A stretch of DNA of 35,261 bases from the NCBI GenBank assembly GCA_903902325.1, contig CAIUUO010000295.1, positions 1 through 35,261 on the forward strand. The letters run 5' to 3'. This DNA is from an uncultured Bacteroidia bacterium (GTDB lineage Bacteria > Bacteroidota > Bacteroidia > Bacteroidales > Prolixibacteraceae). The notes under the pieces are model-generated. The model worked only from the letters and a program-made list of their open reading frames with translations, did not search any database and was not told where the DNA came from. Made by a program: the position numbers and the translations under genes. Each line of letters starts with the position of its first letter. Within the stretch, counting starts at the first letter, position 1. Of this stretch, positions 18,457 to 26,602 are shown one piece after another.

Positions 18457-20001
18457 CTTTAACTCTTCCAGCATCGCCTTGATATTCCTGTGGATGGTAG
18501 GGGCGGTTTCAGGTCCGAGAGAATTGACTTCCCCGTAAGGTCCGCTATCCCTTCCATAGGTGAAAGGCGCTTTTTCGTCCCACTGGCTTTTGGGCACGAT
18601 GTATCCGATTTCATCGTTGGCAAGGCCGAACATGAATTTGTATTTGCCCGGCATAAGATCCCTGATGGCAGGAACTTCCACGGGAGCGATGGCATAATCC
18701 TGTCCGGCAGGTGATTCAATACCGCCGTTCAGGATCTCAGGGTACAATTCTCCTGGTATTGTAACCATGGTGATGGGGCCGATTTTTATCACAGAGAGTT
18801 CTGATTTCATGTTCATCCATCCTGTCATTCCCCTTTTCATCAAACCAGTAGCTGCTGCAATTTTGAACATGGTGTTTTTAAGCGGAATTGGCAATGTTTT
18901 TGCGATAATCGAGATGGAAGCCGAGTCTATGACCTCTTCAGGTTTGTCCATTGCGTGAAGTACCAGGTTGGCCAGACATTTTCCCTGAGCAGCAGCTTTT
19001 TCAAAGGTCGGGGCCTTGAATTCTTCGCCAGAGAAAGGATCCTTGATGGTAAGCCGGGGATGGGTCGTCATCAGTCCACCAACGCAAGCGCTCGCATACA
19101 CGGCAACACCGCCGACTCCTGCCTTCATCAGGCTGTCTTTGCTGAATACCCCTTTCTCAACTCCTTCTCGCACGGAATGCGGGAAATCCGATGAGAGCAG
19201 CAGATTGTCGCTCCAGAGGGTTTCGGGGTGGTCGCCCCAGGAAATCAGGGTACCCAAAGTCTTGTTTGTTTCCTTGTCGAGAACCTGGATCATGCGAAGG
19301 CCGGAGTCGAAAACCTCAGGCTTTCTGGTATCGATGACCAGGGGCGCTGCTCCGGTAAGATCCTGAGAAACAGAAAGACGGGCCGGTCTCAAATTTTTTG
19401 CTGCCGTATCGATTGCCTTGGCGGCCTGGATTTTGACATATTCCATGTGCGCTGCATTGACTCCTGTGCTGAACGGGTTTTTTCCCCAAAGTCCAAGCAA
19501 ATCGGGCCCTTCGTGGGTATGCGTAGAGGTTACGATGGCATAGGTGATGCCTGATTCTTTGGAGATTTTACCTCTCAGGTCAATCACGTCGTTGTTCATG
19601 AAACCAATGGCATCCAAAACAACGATGGCAAGACGCGTTTTGCCATCATCAACCACCATGGCTCTTGCCCAGACATCATCATGGATTCCGTTTGCTGGCC
19701 TGTTTTCTCCAAAACCGGCTATCCACACCGGATCAAATTTTCCGTTTCCGTTCCCGTCTGTAAAAGTTTCTCCCTTGTCCATTTCACCGTTTTTATTTTT
19801 GTCGTCCCAGCGGTCGGGAACAGCCGGTGTGATCGGCAGGGCACAGAATCCTGCAGAGAGCTGTGAAGAGGGATTGTTGAGGATTTTAATATCTACTTTG
19901 TAATCCGGGTGTTGATCGCGCAAATTGTTTCCGCACCAGAGGAAAAAGGCGATTATCAGCAACAGCAGGATCAAGCCTGCAAACCTGAAAAACTTCTTCA
20001 T
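18454..20001 (-). CDS. Neutral ceramidase-like hydrolase, membrane-anchored, with EF-hand-type loops
   Basis: 515 residues from the ATG at 20001, which gives a basic start and a hydrophobic helix (MKKFFRFAGLILLLLIIAFF). An upstream start at 20091 adds 30 residues without a purpose. The protein resembles the N-terminal domain of neutral/alkaline non-lysosomal ceramidases, which cleave ceramide to sphingosine and fatty acid. The zinc-site strand reads TSTHTHEGPDLLG. Unusually, two canonical calcium loops are inserted near the N-terminus: DKNKNGEMDKGE and DGNGNGKFD. The C-terminal immunoglobulin-like domain of true ceramidases is not evident. Periplasmic location is likely; the substrate is uncertain. 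Confidence 0.8.
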   Translation of the reverse strand: MKKFFRFAGLILLLLIIAFFLWCGNNLRDQHPDYKVDIKILNNPSSQLSAGFCALPITPAVPDRWDDKNKNGEMDKGETFTDGNGNGKFDPVWIAGFGENRPANGIHDDVWARAMVVDDGKTRLAIVVLDAIGFMNNDVIDLRGKISKESGITYAIVTSTHTHEGPDLLGLWGKNPFSTGVNAAHMEYVKIQAAKAIDTAAKNLRPARLSVSQDLTGAAPLVIDTRKPEVFDSGLRMIQVLDKETNKTLGTLISWGDHPETLWSDNLLLSSDFPHSVREGVEKGVFSKDSLMKAGVGGVAVYASACVGGLMTTHPRLTIKDPFSGEEFKAPTFEKAAAQGKCLANLVLHAMDKPEEVIDSASISIIAKTLPIPLKNTMFKIAAATGLMKRGMTGWMNMKSELSVIKIGPITMVTIPGELYPEILNGGIESPAGQDYAIAPVEVPAIRDLMPGKYKFMFGLANDEIGYIVPKSQWDEKAPFTYGRDSGPYGEVNSLGPETAPTIHRNIKAMLEELK

Positions 20002-20035
20002 GTTAATAGTTTTAGTGATTCGAGATTCAAAGTGG

Positions 20036-20043
20036 CAAATATA
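20036..20043 (-). promoter_or_regulatory. Bacteroidota -7 element for the ceramidase-like gene
   Basis: Minus-strand TATATTTG is an exact TAnnTTTG match, 35 bases before the ATG at 20001. Confidence 0.45.
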
Positions 20044-20188
20044 GTCACCAAAATCTTTGCAACATCTATGTTCATAGTATATTATGAGCAAAAAAGATTC
20101 TTTGAAAAATGTGTAACAATAAGAGCAGTGCGTCGTCTAATTAGTAGCGTAAATTTTAGTATTGGACAGATTAGACAGCATTAGTTGC

Positions 20189-20218
20189 AAGGCTGCTCCC
20201 TGGAAAGGGGGTAGCCTT
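20189..20218. other. Hairpin upstream of the Tat isomerase gene
   Basis: A 12-bp stem AAGGCTGCTCCC / GGGGGTAGCCTT (with G-T pairs) closes a 6-base loop TGGAAA. It lies 65 bases before the ATG at 20284 in a 282-base divergent intergenic region that otherwise shows only the minus-strand promoter. There is no T tract, so it is not a typical terminator; a leader structure or small RNA is possible. Confidence 0.45.
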
Positions 20219-20283
20219 TGTTGTTAAGGAGAAAAATAAAAGCTATTTTTACGAATCATCAAAAATCAGTAAAAAACATTGCT

Positions 20284-21153
20284 ATGACGAACAGACGAGA
20301 TTTTTTTAAAACCACTTCCATGGTTGTTGCCGGAAGCATGATTGGTGCTAATCTTTTAACTGCAGCTGAACCAAAGAAAATGAAGAAAAAGAAGATTGGA
20401 CTCCAGCTTTATTCCCTTCGGGACGATATGACCAAAGATGCAGCGGGAACACTAAAAAAAGCAGCCGCTATGGGTTATTATTCTCTTGAAACGGCCTCCT
20501 ATGGCGATGGGAAAGTATACGGAATGCTGCCCGGCGAATTTAAAAAACATGTAGACGGTCTGGGGATGAAACTTACCAGTTGTCACCTCGGAGGTCCCAA
20601 CTATACAAAGGAAACGCATGCTGCAGCGATGGAATGGTGGAAAACTGCCATTGAGGATCACAAAAAAATGGGCATGAAATACATGATCAAGCCCGGTATG
20701 AAATTCCCTGAAAAGCTGGATGAATTAAAGGTTCAGATGGATTATTTCAATGCCATCGGAGAACTGACGGCAGCATCCGGTATGCAGTTTGGCTGGCACA
20801 ACCACAACCATGAGTTTACCAAAATTGAGGATAAAGTTATACTCGATTTCATGCTTGAAAATACCAATCCAAAGACTGTTATTTTTGAGATGGATGTTTA
20901 CTGGGTGATGAAGGGCGGATGCTCACCCATTGAATACATGAAAAAATATCCGAAACGCTTCCAGTTGTTGCACATTAAGGATGAAAAGGAAATTGGAGAA
21001 AGCGGATTGCTTGATTTCAAAACGATTTTCGAAGAGGGATATTCCATTGGTATCAAAGATTATTTCGTTGAGGTGGAACGTTACAATTTTGAGCCTCTCG
21101 TAAGTGTGCAAAAAAGCTACGACTTTTTAGCCGCTGCTTCCTATGTAAAATAA
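20284..21153 (+). CDS. Tat-exported sugar phosphate isomerase/epimerase family protein
   Basis: 289 residues from the ATG at 20284, which starts exactly at a twin-arginine signal (MTNRRDFFKTTSMVVAG). The upstream in-frame start at 20218 would bury this signal. The mature part is an AP-endonuclease-2/xylose-isomerase-like TIM barrel: IGLQLYSLRDDMTKDAAGTL, MGYYSLETASYG, FGWHNHNHEF (metal-site His and Glu), IFEMDVYWV and QLLHIKDEK. Such periplasmic homologues are common in Bacteroidota sugar catabolism clusters; the exact sugar is not known. A long inverted repeat follows. Confidence 0.88.
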   Translation: MTNRRDFFKTTSMVVAGSMIGANLLTAAEPKKMKKKKIGLQLYSLRDDMTKDAAGTLKKAAAMGYYSLETASYGDGKVYGMLPGEFKKHVDGLGMKLTSCHLGGPNYTKETHAAAMEWWKTAIEDHKKMGMKYMIKPGMKFPEKLDELKVQMDYFNAIGELTAASGMQFGWHNHNHEFTKIEDKVILDFMLENTNPKTVIFEMDVYWVMKGGCSPIEYMKKYPKRFQLLHIKDEKEIGESGLLDFKTIFEEGYSIGIKDYFVEVERYNFEPLVSVQKSYDFLAAASYVK

Positions 21154-21172
21154 AAAAATTGAGGATAAAATT

Positions 21173-21251
21173 GTTTGAAGAGTTTGAAATGTTTTTGTTG
21201 AAAGGTTAAATAGATATTGGTAACCATTCAACCATTTCAAACTCTTCAAAC
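21173..21251. repeat. Inverted repeat of the TTTGAA family (copy 1)
   Basis: Perfect 19-base arms, GTTTGAAGAGTTTGAAATG (21173-21191) and its reverse complement (21233-21251). An inner pair GTTGAAAGGTT / AACCATTCAAC has one mismatch and extends the stem. It lies between the Tat isomerase stop and the UroD-family ATG at 21268, in the same transcriptional direction. A related element lies at 26421-26599. Confidence 0.85.
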
Positions 21252-21267
21252 ATAATTCGCTGTAGGC

Positions 21268-22290
21268 ATGAACAGTTTGCAGAGGACAATGGACTTTTTG
21301 GAAGGGAGAACCGCAGACAGACCTCCTTTTCATCCTATTTTGATGCGCTTTGCCGCCCAATATTGCGGCGTGAACTACCGTGATTTCTGTTTGAATTACC
21401 AGGACAAATGCTCCGTCAACCTGAAATGCGCCTGTGATTTTGCCAGCGACTGGGTGAACGTAATGTCTGATCCCTATGCCGAAGCCTCATCGTTTGGAAC
21501 AAGGATCAGTTATCCGCTCAATACACTCCCAATTGTTGATGCACTGTTAATCAATGACATCAAGGATATTGACAAACTCAAGCCGATCAAGGTACATGAA
21601 CATGCTCGGTTGATTTCGCGTATTGATGAAATCAGGCAATATCAGCGTGTTGCCGGAGACTCACAGTTTATTTGCGGTTGGGTGGAAGGTCCACTGGCAG
21701 AATATTGCGATTTGAGGGATGTTTCTGCTGCATGCCTTGATTTCTATGAACATCCCGATGACCTGAAAGTCGCTTTAGACATTGTCACGGAAAGTGCCAT
21801 GGATTTTCTTGCAGCTCAGATCAAAGCGGGAGCGCATTGCATCGGTATCGGAGATGCTGTTTGTTCACTTATTTCTCCTGACCTTTACCTCGAGTACATT
21901 TTTCCGCTGGAAAAGGCCCTCATAGATCATGCCCACCACCTTGGTGCAAAGGTGAAATTGCATATCTGCGGAAATACTACAGCTATTCTGCCTGATATGA
22001 TCAGAACCGGTGCCGACATCGTGGATATTGACCATCTCGTTGAGAGGATGGAAGATTTTATTCCACTTTTGACAGGAAATCAGGTTGTATCCGGAAACAG
22101 CGATCCTGTTTCCGTTGTACAAGACGGCACCTTTGAGGCACTGGCCAAAAGTGTTGAACAATGTTTTCGTGCAACCAGGGGAAGGGGAATCGTTTCGGCG
22201 GGCTGCGAAATCACTCCCGGGACGACAGTCGAGCGCATGCATGCCTATTCAGCGTATGCACAAAGATTGAAACAGGAATCAATGCCTTAA
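21268..22290 (+). CDS. Uroporphyrinogen-decarboxylase-family protein (MtaA/corrinoid methyltransferase-like)
   Basis: 340 residues of the UroD TIM-barrel superfamily. It is more like the zinc-dependent methyltransferases (MtaA, MtbA type) than the haem enzyme. The zinc-ligand pattern is present as H232 and C234 in LHICGNTTAIL, and C313 in SAGCEITPGTT. IGDAVCSLISPDLYLEY matches the methyltransferase-type segment, and the haem-biosynthetic N-terminal signature is absent. These enzymes move methyl groups from a corrinoid protein to a thiol. No corrinoid-binding protein sits beside it. It ends 6 bases from the convergent SMP-30 gene. Confidence 0.83.
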   Translation: MNSLQRTMDFLEGRTADRPPFHPILMRFAAQYCGVNYRDFCLNYQDKCSVNLKCACDFASDWVNVMSDPYAEASSFGTRISYPLNTLPIVDALLINDIKDIDKLKPIKVHEHARLISRIDEIRQYQRVAGDSQFICGWVEGPLAEYCDLRDVSAACLDFYEHPDDLKVALDIVTESAMDFLAAQIKAGAHCIGIGDAVCSLISPDLYLEYIFPLEKALIDHAHHLGAKVKLHICGNTTAILPDMIRTGADIVDIDHLVERMEDFIPLLTGNQVVSGNSDPVSVVQDGTFEALAKSVEQCFRATRGRGIVSAGCEITPGTTVERMHAYSAYAQRLKQESMP

Positions 22291-22296
22291 TCGCAG

Positions 22297-23190
22297 TTAA
22301 TAACCTCTCACCTTCATTTTAACCGTGTAGACGGATGTGCGTGCTGTAATGAAGAGAATATCCCGCTTTTTCCCTCCAAAACAAATGTTGGATGGCTGTT
22401 CGGGAATCTGAATCCGGGCAATGTTATTTCCCTTTGGGTCAAATACGGATACACACTGATTGGTCAGGTAAACATTCCCTTCCCTGTCGATGGTCATTCC
22501 GTCTGAACCCTCCGGTGCAAAAAATGATTTGTCGCTGAGGCTTCCGTCTTTGTTGATGGTATATTTCCAGATTTTATGGTCCTTGATATCACTAATGTAG
22601 AGAATTTTGCCATCCGGAGTCCCGATTAATCCGTTGGGCTGCTGGAAATCACTTATGACCCTTTGTACTTTCCCATCCCGGTTCATGTAATAAACTCCGC
22701 GGGTATCCTGTACCTCCGTATGAACGGGTTCCCAGTAATCCCTCTGGTAGTAGGGATCGGAGAAATAGATGCCGCCATCCGGAGCGATCCACAAATCGTT
22801 GGGACCGTTGAGGTGGTTTCCGTTGAAATTTTCTGTCAGGGTCCTGATTTTCTTATCCATGGTAATGGCAACGACCCTGTTGTGCAAATCGGCACAGGAT
22901 ATCAGTTCACCCTTTTTGTTGAAAAAGGTACCGTTTGACCGTTCGCAGGACTGCATGAACGTATTGATTTTTCCATCCTCGCTCCATACTTCAATTTTAT
23001 CGTTTGGCTGATCGGTAAAGAATACGCGGCCATCCGGCGCTACGGCAGGACCTTCTGTGAATTTAAAGCCGCCACCAGCTTTAGTCACTTTTTCACCCCT
23101 GGCAATCAGCTCCTGGCTTCTGTCGGGATCAGCTGCTCCTGCAGTCAGGTAGCCAGCGAGGCAAATGAGTCCTAAAATTAATTTTGTCAT
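22297..23190 (-). CDS. SMP-30/gluconolactonase-family secreted protein
   Basis: 297 residues from the ATG at 23190, which gives a signal peptide (MTKLILGLICLAGYLTAGAA). Longer in-frame starts lie inside the upstream gene. The mature part is a six-bladed propeller: FTEGPAVAPDGRVFFTDQPNDK, GNHLNGPNDLWIAPDGGIYFSDPYY, QQPNGLIGTPDGKILYISD and GSDGMTIDREGNVYLTNQ. The family hydrolyses sugar lactones with a divalent metal. The start is 2 bases after the stop of the multi-pass membrane protein gene, so the two form an operon. Sugar-lactone hydrolysis in the periplasm is the likely role. Confidence 0.9.
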   Translation of the reverse strand: MTKLILGLICLAGYLTAGAADPDRSQELIARGEKVTKAGGGFKFTEGPAVAPDGRVFFTDQPNDKIEVWSEDGKINTFMQSCERSNGTFFNKKGELISCADLHNRVVAITMDKKIRTLTENFNGNHLNGPNDLWIAPDGGIYFSDPYYQRDYWEPVHTEVQDTRGVYYMNRDGKVQRVISDFQQPNGLIGTPDGKILYISDIKDHKIWKYTINKDGSLSDKSFFAPEGSDGMTIDREGNVYLTNQCVSVFDPKGNNIARIQIPEQPSNICFGGKKRDILFITARTSVYTVKMKVRGY

Positions 23191-23192
23191 GG

Positions 23193-24467
23193 TTAAACCG
23201 GGAAACGTAGGTTTGCATTCGGAAACCCTCCGTGTGCAACATACAGAATAAGCGAAAGTAATACAATCACTCCAATGATGGAGGAGAAATAGAGTGTCCA
23301 TCTGTCTTTCAGGTAGACAATTTCGGGTTCAGCATCCTGAAACGGGGAGACAGTCTTCCTGATAAGTAACAGGAAAACCACCAGATTGAGCACATACAGG
23401 GGTTGTTCCGACCTGAAATTTCCCATAAAGAGTCCTGTGATCAAATAACTCCAGAGGATATAGGTTGAAAAAACGCAGATAAACAGGGTCATAACTTCCC
23501 TGTATCCAAAGCGCAGTTTTCCTTTCAGGTTCATTCTGATCAAGAGATTCATGAGGGCAAGCAGAAAGAGCGTCAACAAGGTAACGAACATTGCATTGGA
23601 TTCATCGTTTTGGATGAAACTACTTTTCATCAAATCGCTTACCAGGAATGCATCTTTCCAAACCAGCAGCGGAACAATCAGAAGGATTACCAATAGAGAA
23701 AGGCTGTTGGTATATTTCTTAAGAGGAATTGCATCCGAAGGCCAGGTAGAGGTAAAGACCCCGTAGGCCATTCCCGAACCGCCCCAGAATCCGATGTTAT
23801 ACTCCATCACATTCCATAAATTGAAATGGATCTCCAAAATATTTCCTGTAATTTGGAGGAAGTTACCGAAAGAAAATCCAAAACCGGCGCCCAGCATGGC
23901 ATAGAAAGCCACCCTAAGCGCTGGTGTATAGTTATTCCGAACCATGTACCATATCATGGCGGCACCGGCACCCAAGCAAACGGCCCATGCCTCGGAACGT
24001 GGTGGAGTCATGAGCAGTTCGGCTTGTTCGATCAGAAAATAGTATCCGATCAATCCGCCTGCTGCCATTTCAGCCACCAGGGAAGCCCATTTGACACGGT
24101 TGGCAGAAGTTGAATTCAGTGTTAGTCCGACAAGCCCTCCGCCAATCAGTCCGAATAGTCCGCCTATTACGAAAAGGGATAGAAAGCCATAAGTAGAATT
24201 GAGCAGATCACCTGCACGGCAATAGCCTGTCACCAGGCCGTAGCTGATCATCCCTGTGGTACCCCAGCCGATGGCAGCGCTTGCGATTACCGGCAGCATC
24301 TTGTGGTACCACTCTTCGCGTTTGGCTACGAGTATCAGGGCTGCGCCACCGATGATTCCGGCCATGGCTGCTCCGGGTTCATGCCCGAACTGGCCCCTGA
24401 TGGCCCAGGCAGTGCCAAAGGCTATACCCACCAGGAGAATGGAGAATAACAATTGATGTGTCTTCAT
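23193..24467 (-). CDS. Multi-pass inner-membrane protein of unknown function
   Basis: 424 residues with about ten or more hydrophobic segments, rich in Gly (for example GIIGGAALILVAK, LFVIGGLFGLIGGGLVGLTL, AMLGAGFGFSFGNFLQI). The first residues MKTHQLLFSILLVGIAFGTAW are themselves a membrane helix. A glycine-rich reentrant-looking pattern and polar residues inside helices (RGQFGHEPG, FWGGSGMAYGV) suggest a transporter or membrane enzyme, but I do not recognise a named family. It is the first gene of an operon with the SMP-30 lactonase, which hints at uptake or processing of a sugar-derived compound. Confidence 0.75.
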   Translation of the reverse strand: MKTHQLLFSILLVGIAFGTAWAIRGQFGHEPGAAMAGIIGGAALILVAKREEWYHKMLPVIASAAIGWGTTGMISYGLVTGYCRAGDLLNSTYGFLSLFVIGGLFGLIGGGLVGLTLNSTSANRVKWASLVAEMAAGGLIGYYFLIEQAELLMTPPRSEAWAVCLGAGAAMIWYMVRNNYTPALRVAFYAMLGAGFGFSFGNFLQITGNILEIHFNLWNVMEYNIGFWGGSGMAYGVFTSTWPSDAIPLKKYTNSLSLLVILLIVPLLVWKDAFLVSDLMKSSFIQNDESNAMFVTLLTLFLLALMNLLIRMNLKGKLRFGYREVMTLFICVFSTYILWSYLITGLFMGNFRSEQPLYVLNLVVFLLLIRKTVSPFQDAEPEIVYLKDRWTLYFSSIIGVIVLLSLILYVAHGGFPNANLRFPV

Positions 24468-24500
24468 TGGTTTGTGTTAAATAGTAGTTGTAGAACAAAT

Positions 24501-24508
24501 CAAAGCTA
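24501..24508 (-). promoter_or_regulatory. Bacteroidota -7 element for the membrane protein - SMP-30 operon
   Basis: Minus-strand TAGCTTTG matches TAnnTTTG, 34 bases before the ATG at 24467. Confidence 0.4.
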
Positions 24509-24531
24509 CAAAAAAAACTGAATATACGTTT

Positions 24532-24594
24532 TCACCACAATAGGCACATAGGTCACAATAGAGTTCTATGTGACCTATGTGCCTATTGTGGTGA
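24532..24594. repeat. Perfect 26-base inverted repeat in a divergent promoter region
   Basis: Arms 24532-24557 and 24569-24594 are exact reverse complements (TCACCACAATAGGCACATAG begins the left arm), with an 11-base centre. Seven T follow the right arm. It lies between the two divergent promoters, so it cannot terminate a known upstream gene in either direction. It looks like a dispersed palindromic element or a regulatory cruciform. Confidence 0.9.
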
Positions 24595-24640
24595 TTTTTT
24601 TCATATCGGGAACAACCTTTTCATGTAAGAATTCTGTGCA

Positions 24641-24670
24641 TTGTTAGCTAACCATTTTGGGTTAAATTTG
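24641..24670 (+). promoter_or_regulatory. Promoter of the selenium gene cluster (mnmH)
   Basis: A -33-like TTG (24641-24643) and an exact -7 element TAAATTTG (24663-24670) are separated by 19 bases, the spacing typical of Bacteroidota. The start codon of mnmH follows 18 bases after the -7 element. Confidence 0.5.
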
Positions 24671-24688
24671 TAAGAATAAAATAGCAGG

Positions 24689-25723
24689 ATGACAACGATG
24701 AAAGCAGATGAATTTATCACGAAGATGAAGGGACAGGCTGTCCTGGATATCCGGACTCCTGCAGAGTTCAGTCAGGGTCGTCTGCCCGGTGCCATCTCTT
24801 TCCCTCTTTTCACCGATGAGGAAAGGGTCGTCGTTGGAACCCTCTACAAACAGCAGGGTAGGGATACTGCAGTCCTGAAAGGGCTGGAACTGGTTGGTCC
24901 TAAACTAAAATATTTTGTGCTGCAAGCCAGAAAATTGAAGGGACCGCTTTACCTCTATTGCTGGCGTGGAGGCATGCGCAGCAACAGCATGGCCTGGTTG
25001 CTGCAGACGGCGGGAAGGGAAGTTTTTGTTCTCGAGGGAGGCTATAAGGCATATCGCACGCATTGCAGGGAACTCATCTCGAATGGGCTGAACCTGATTA
25101 TGCTCAGTGGCCCAACCGGATCCGGCAAGACCGAAATATTGGACCACATGGTATCACTGGGTCATCAGGTACTGGATCTGGAAAGGCTTGCGAATCACAG
25201 GGGATCCACATTTGGGGGAATTGGCCAGCCAACACAGCCTACTACCGAGCAATTTACGAACCTGATCTTTGAAAAGATCACTGAGTTTGATCTGGCCAAA
25301 CCCATCTGGGTGGAAGGGGAAAGTCAGGCCATCGGTAAAGTCAGCATCCTCAATGAATTGTTTTTACAAATGAACAAGTGTACGACCATTCGTATTGATC
25401 CCCCGAGAGAGGAGCGGATAGACCGCCTGATGCGCGATTATGCAGGTTTCCCTGCAGAAGAGTTGCAAACAAGTGTTGAAAAGATCAGCAAACGGTTAGG
25501 AGGAAAGGATACCCAGGATACGCTTGAGGCGCTTTCAGCAGGAGATTATCGAAAAGTTGTAGACATTACATTGGCATACTATGATAAAGCCTACGATTTC
25601 AGCATGGCCAGGAGGGATACGAAGATGATTCCGTTTGTCCCCACCTCCTATGAACCGGAAAGGGTCGCAAGAGAACTCACGGAATTTACAATTTTGGATT
25701 TTGGCATGGAGCAAGGAGCATAG
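24689..25723 (+). CDS. mnmH: tRNA 2-selenouridine synthase
   Basis: 344 residues, the usual length. MnmH (SelU, YbbB) replaces sulfur with selenium in 2-thiouridine at the wobble position of tRNAs, using selenophosphate, by way of a geranylated intermediate. The N-terminal rhodanese domain has AVLDIRTPAEFSQGRLPGA (18-35) and the active Cys C91 in YLYCWRGGMRS. The C-terminal part has a P-loop GPTGSGKT (141-148) and DLERLANHRGSTFGGIGQ. It is the first gene of the + strand selenium cluster, with a good promoter at 24641-24670. The last codons (GMEQGA) run into a GCATGG-type repeat. M4 is an alternative start. Confidence 0.95.
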   Translation: MTTMKADEFITKMKGQAVLDIRTPAEFSQGRLPGAISFPLFTDEERVVVGTLYKQQGRDTAVLKGLELVGPKLKYFVLQARKLKGPLYLYCWRGGMRSNSMAWLLQTAGREVFVLEGGYKAYRTHCRELISNGLNLIMLSGPTGSGKTEILDHMVSLGHQVLDLERLANHRGSTFGGIGQPTQPTTEQFTNLIFEKITEFDLAKPIWVEGESQAIGKVSILNELFLQMNKCTTIRIDPPREERIDRLMRDYAGFPAEELQTSVEKISKRLGGKDTQDTLEALSAGDYRKVVDITLAYYDKAYDFSMARRDTKMIPFVPTSYEPERVARELTEFTILDFGMEQGA

Positions 25724-25774
25724 TGCATGGGGCATAGAGCATGGCTAACAGCTAAGTGCTAAAAGCTAACAGCC
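25703..25774. repeat. Low-complexity GCATGG/AGCTAACAGC repeat element
   Basis: Short related words repeat in tandem: GGCATGGAGCAAGGAGCATA, TGCATGGGGCATAGAGCATGG in pieces, then GCTAACAGC twice (25744-25752 and 25765-25773) around AAGTGCTAAAA. The first 18 or so bases code for the end of mnmH. It fills most of the mnmH-yedF gap. It looks like a dispersed repeat rather than a regulatory site. Confidence 0.6.
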
Positions 25775-25810
25775 ATTATTACAGGAAGAAATACAATAAA
25801 TTGAACGATC

Positions 25811-26416
25811 ATGCAACAAGTAGACGGAAAGGGGTTGCTTTGTCCGCAACCCTTGATTTTAACAAGGAGGGCTCTGAAGGCTAGTCAGCCGGGAGAGACC
25901 CTGAGAATCGAATGCGACAACCAGACTGCATTTCAGAATATCATGACCTTCCTGAAGGATCAGTCACTTGCTCCGACCGGAACAGAAACAGGTGGCATTT
26001 TTCAGATAGAGGTGGTGAAAGAGAAACAGGGAATTGGTGAGGAGGCCGCAACTTTCGGTGTGAATCCCGGAATATGTTCTTCCGCCTATGTGGTAGTGGT
26101 CAGCAGCGACAAGATGGGAGAAGGAGATCCGCAACTGGGTGCCATCCTGATGAAGGGGTTCCTGAACGCCTTGCACGAGCAGCCGGTATTACCCACCCAC
26201 CTGATTTTTTACAACGCAGGGGTAAAACTAACGACAGGAGATTCGGGAGTGATTGCCTCCCTTCGGGACCTCGATGCGGATGGTGTCGAAATCCTTGTCT
26301 GCGGCACTTGCCTGGATTTTTACGATCTGAAGAAGCAACTGGGAGTTGGAACGATTTCTAATATGTTTACCCTTACAGAAATCATGGCAAAAACGGGGCA
26401 TATTGTCAAACCATAA
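25811..26416 (+). CDS. yedF: Selenium metabolism protein YedF (TusA-like + DsrE-like)
   Basis: 201 residues in two parts. An N-terminal TusA-like sulfurtransferase domain has the active C11 in KGLLCPQPLI. The C-terminal DsrE-like domain runs from about 90 (YVVVVSSDKMGEGDPQLG) and has a Cys pair in ILVCGTCLDFYDLKKQL. YedF is associated with selenium-using bacteria and is thought to handle a labile selenium or sulfur species, though the exact reaction is not settled. It lies between mnmH and the cysteine-desulfurase-like gene, with repeats in the gaps on both sides (25703-25774 and 26421-26599). Confidence 0.92.
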   Translation: MQQVDGKGLLCPQPLILTRRALKASQPGETLRIECDNQTAFQNIMTFLKDQSLAPTGTETGGIFQIEVVKEKQGIGEEAATFGVNPGICSSAYVVVVSSDKMGEGDPQLGAILMKGFLNALHEQPVLPTHLIFYNAGVKLTTGDSGVIASLRDLDADGVEILVCGTCLDFYDLKKQLGVGTISNMFTLTEIMAKTGHIVKP

Positions 26417-26420
26417 TAGA

Positions 26421-26599
26421 ATTGTTTGAAACGTTTGAAATGTATAAAAAGTTGTCGCTCTTACGGATCTTGCTCCCTGAGCCTGTCGAAGGGCAACCCT
26501 TTTTCTAATTCAACGTCCGGTCCCTGAGCTTGTCGAAGGGTGCTGGGAGTCGTTTAACCCTTCAAACATTTCAAACTATTTTTAAACATTTCAAACAAT
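26421..26599. repeat. Inverted repeat of the TTTGAA family (copy 2) with two nested CCCTGAGC repeats
   Basis: The left arm is 26421-26443 (ATTGTTTGAAACGTTTGAAA onwards). The right end holds AAACATTTCAAAC twice (26564-26576 and 26584-26596), reverse-complementary to the left arm. Nested inside are two copies of CCCTGAGC[C/T]TGTCGAAGGG, at 26475-26493 and 26522-26540, 47 bases apart. The whole gap between yedF and the next gene is made of these elements. Confidence 0.85.
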
Positions 26600-26602
26600 A
26601 TC

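Noticed and set aside
24532-24600. Intrinsic terminator suggested by a hairpin followed by seven T
   Set aside because: No + strand transcript enters from the left (the left gene runs the other way), so a repeat or regulatory palindrome is more likely.
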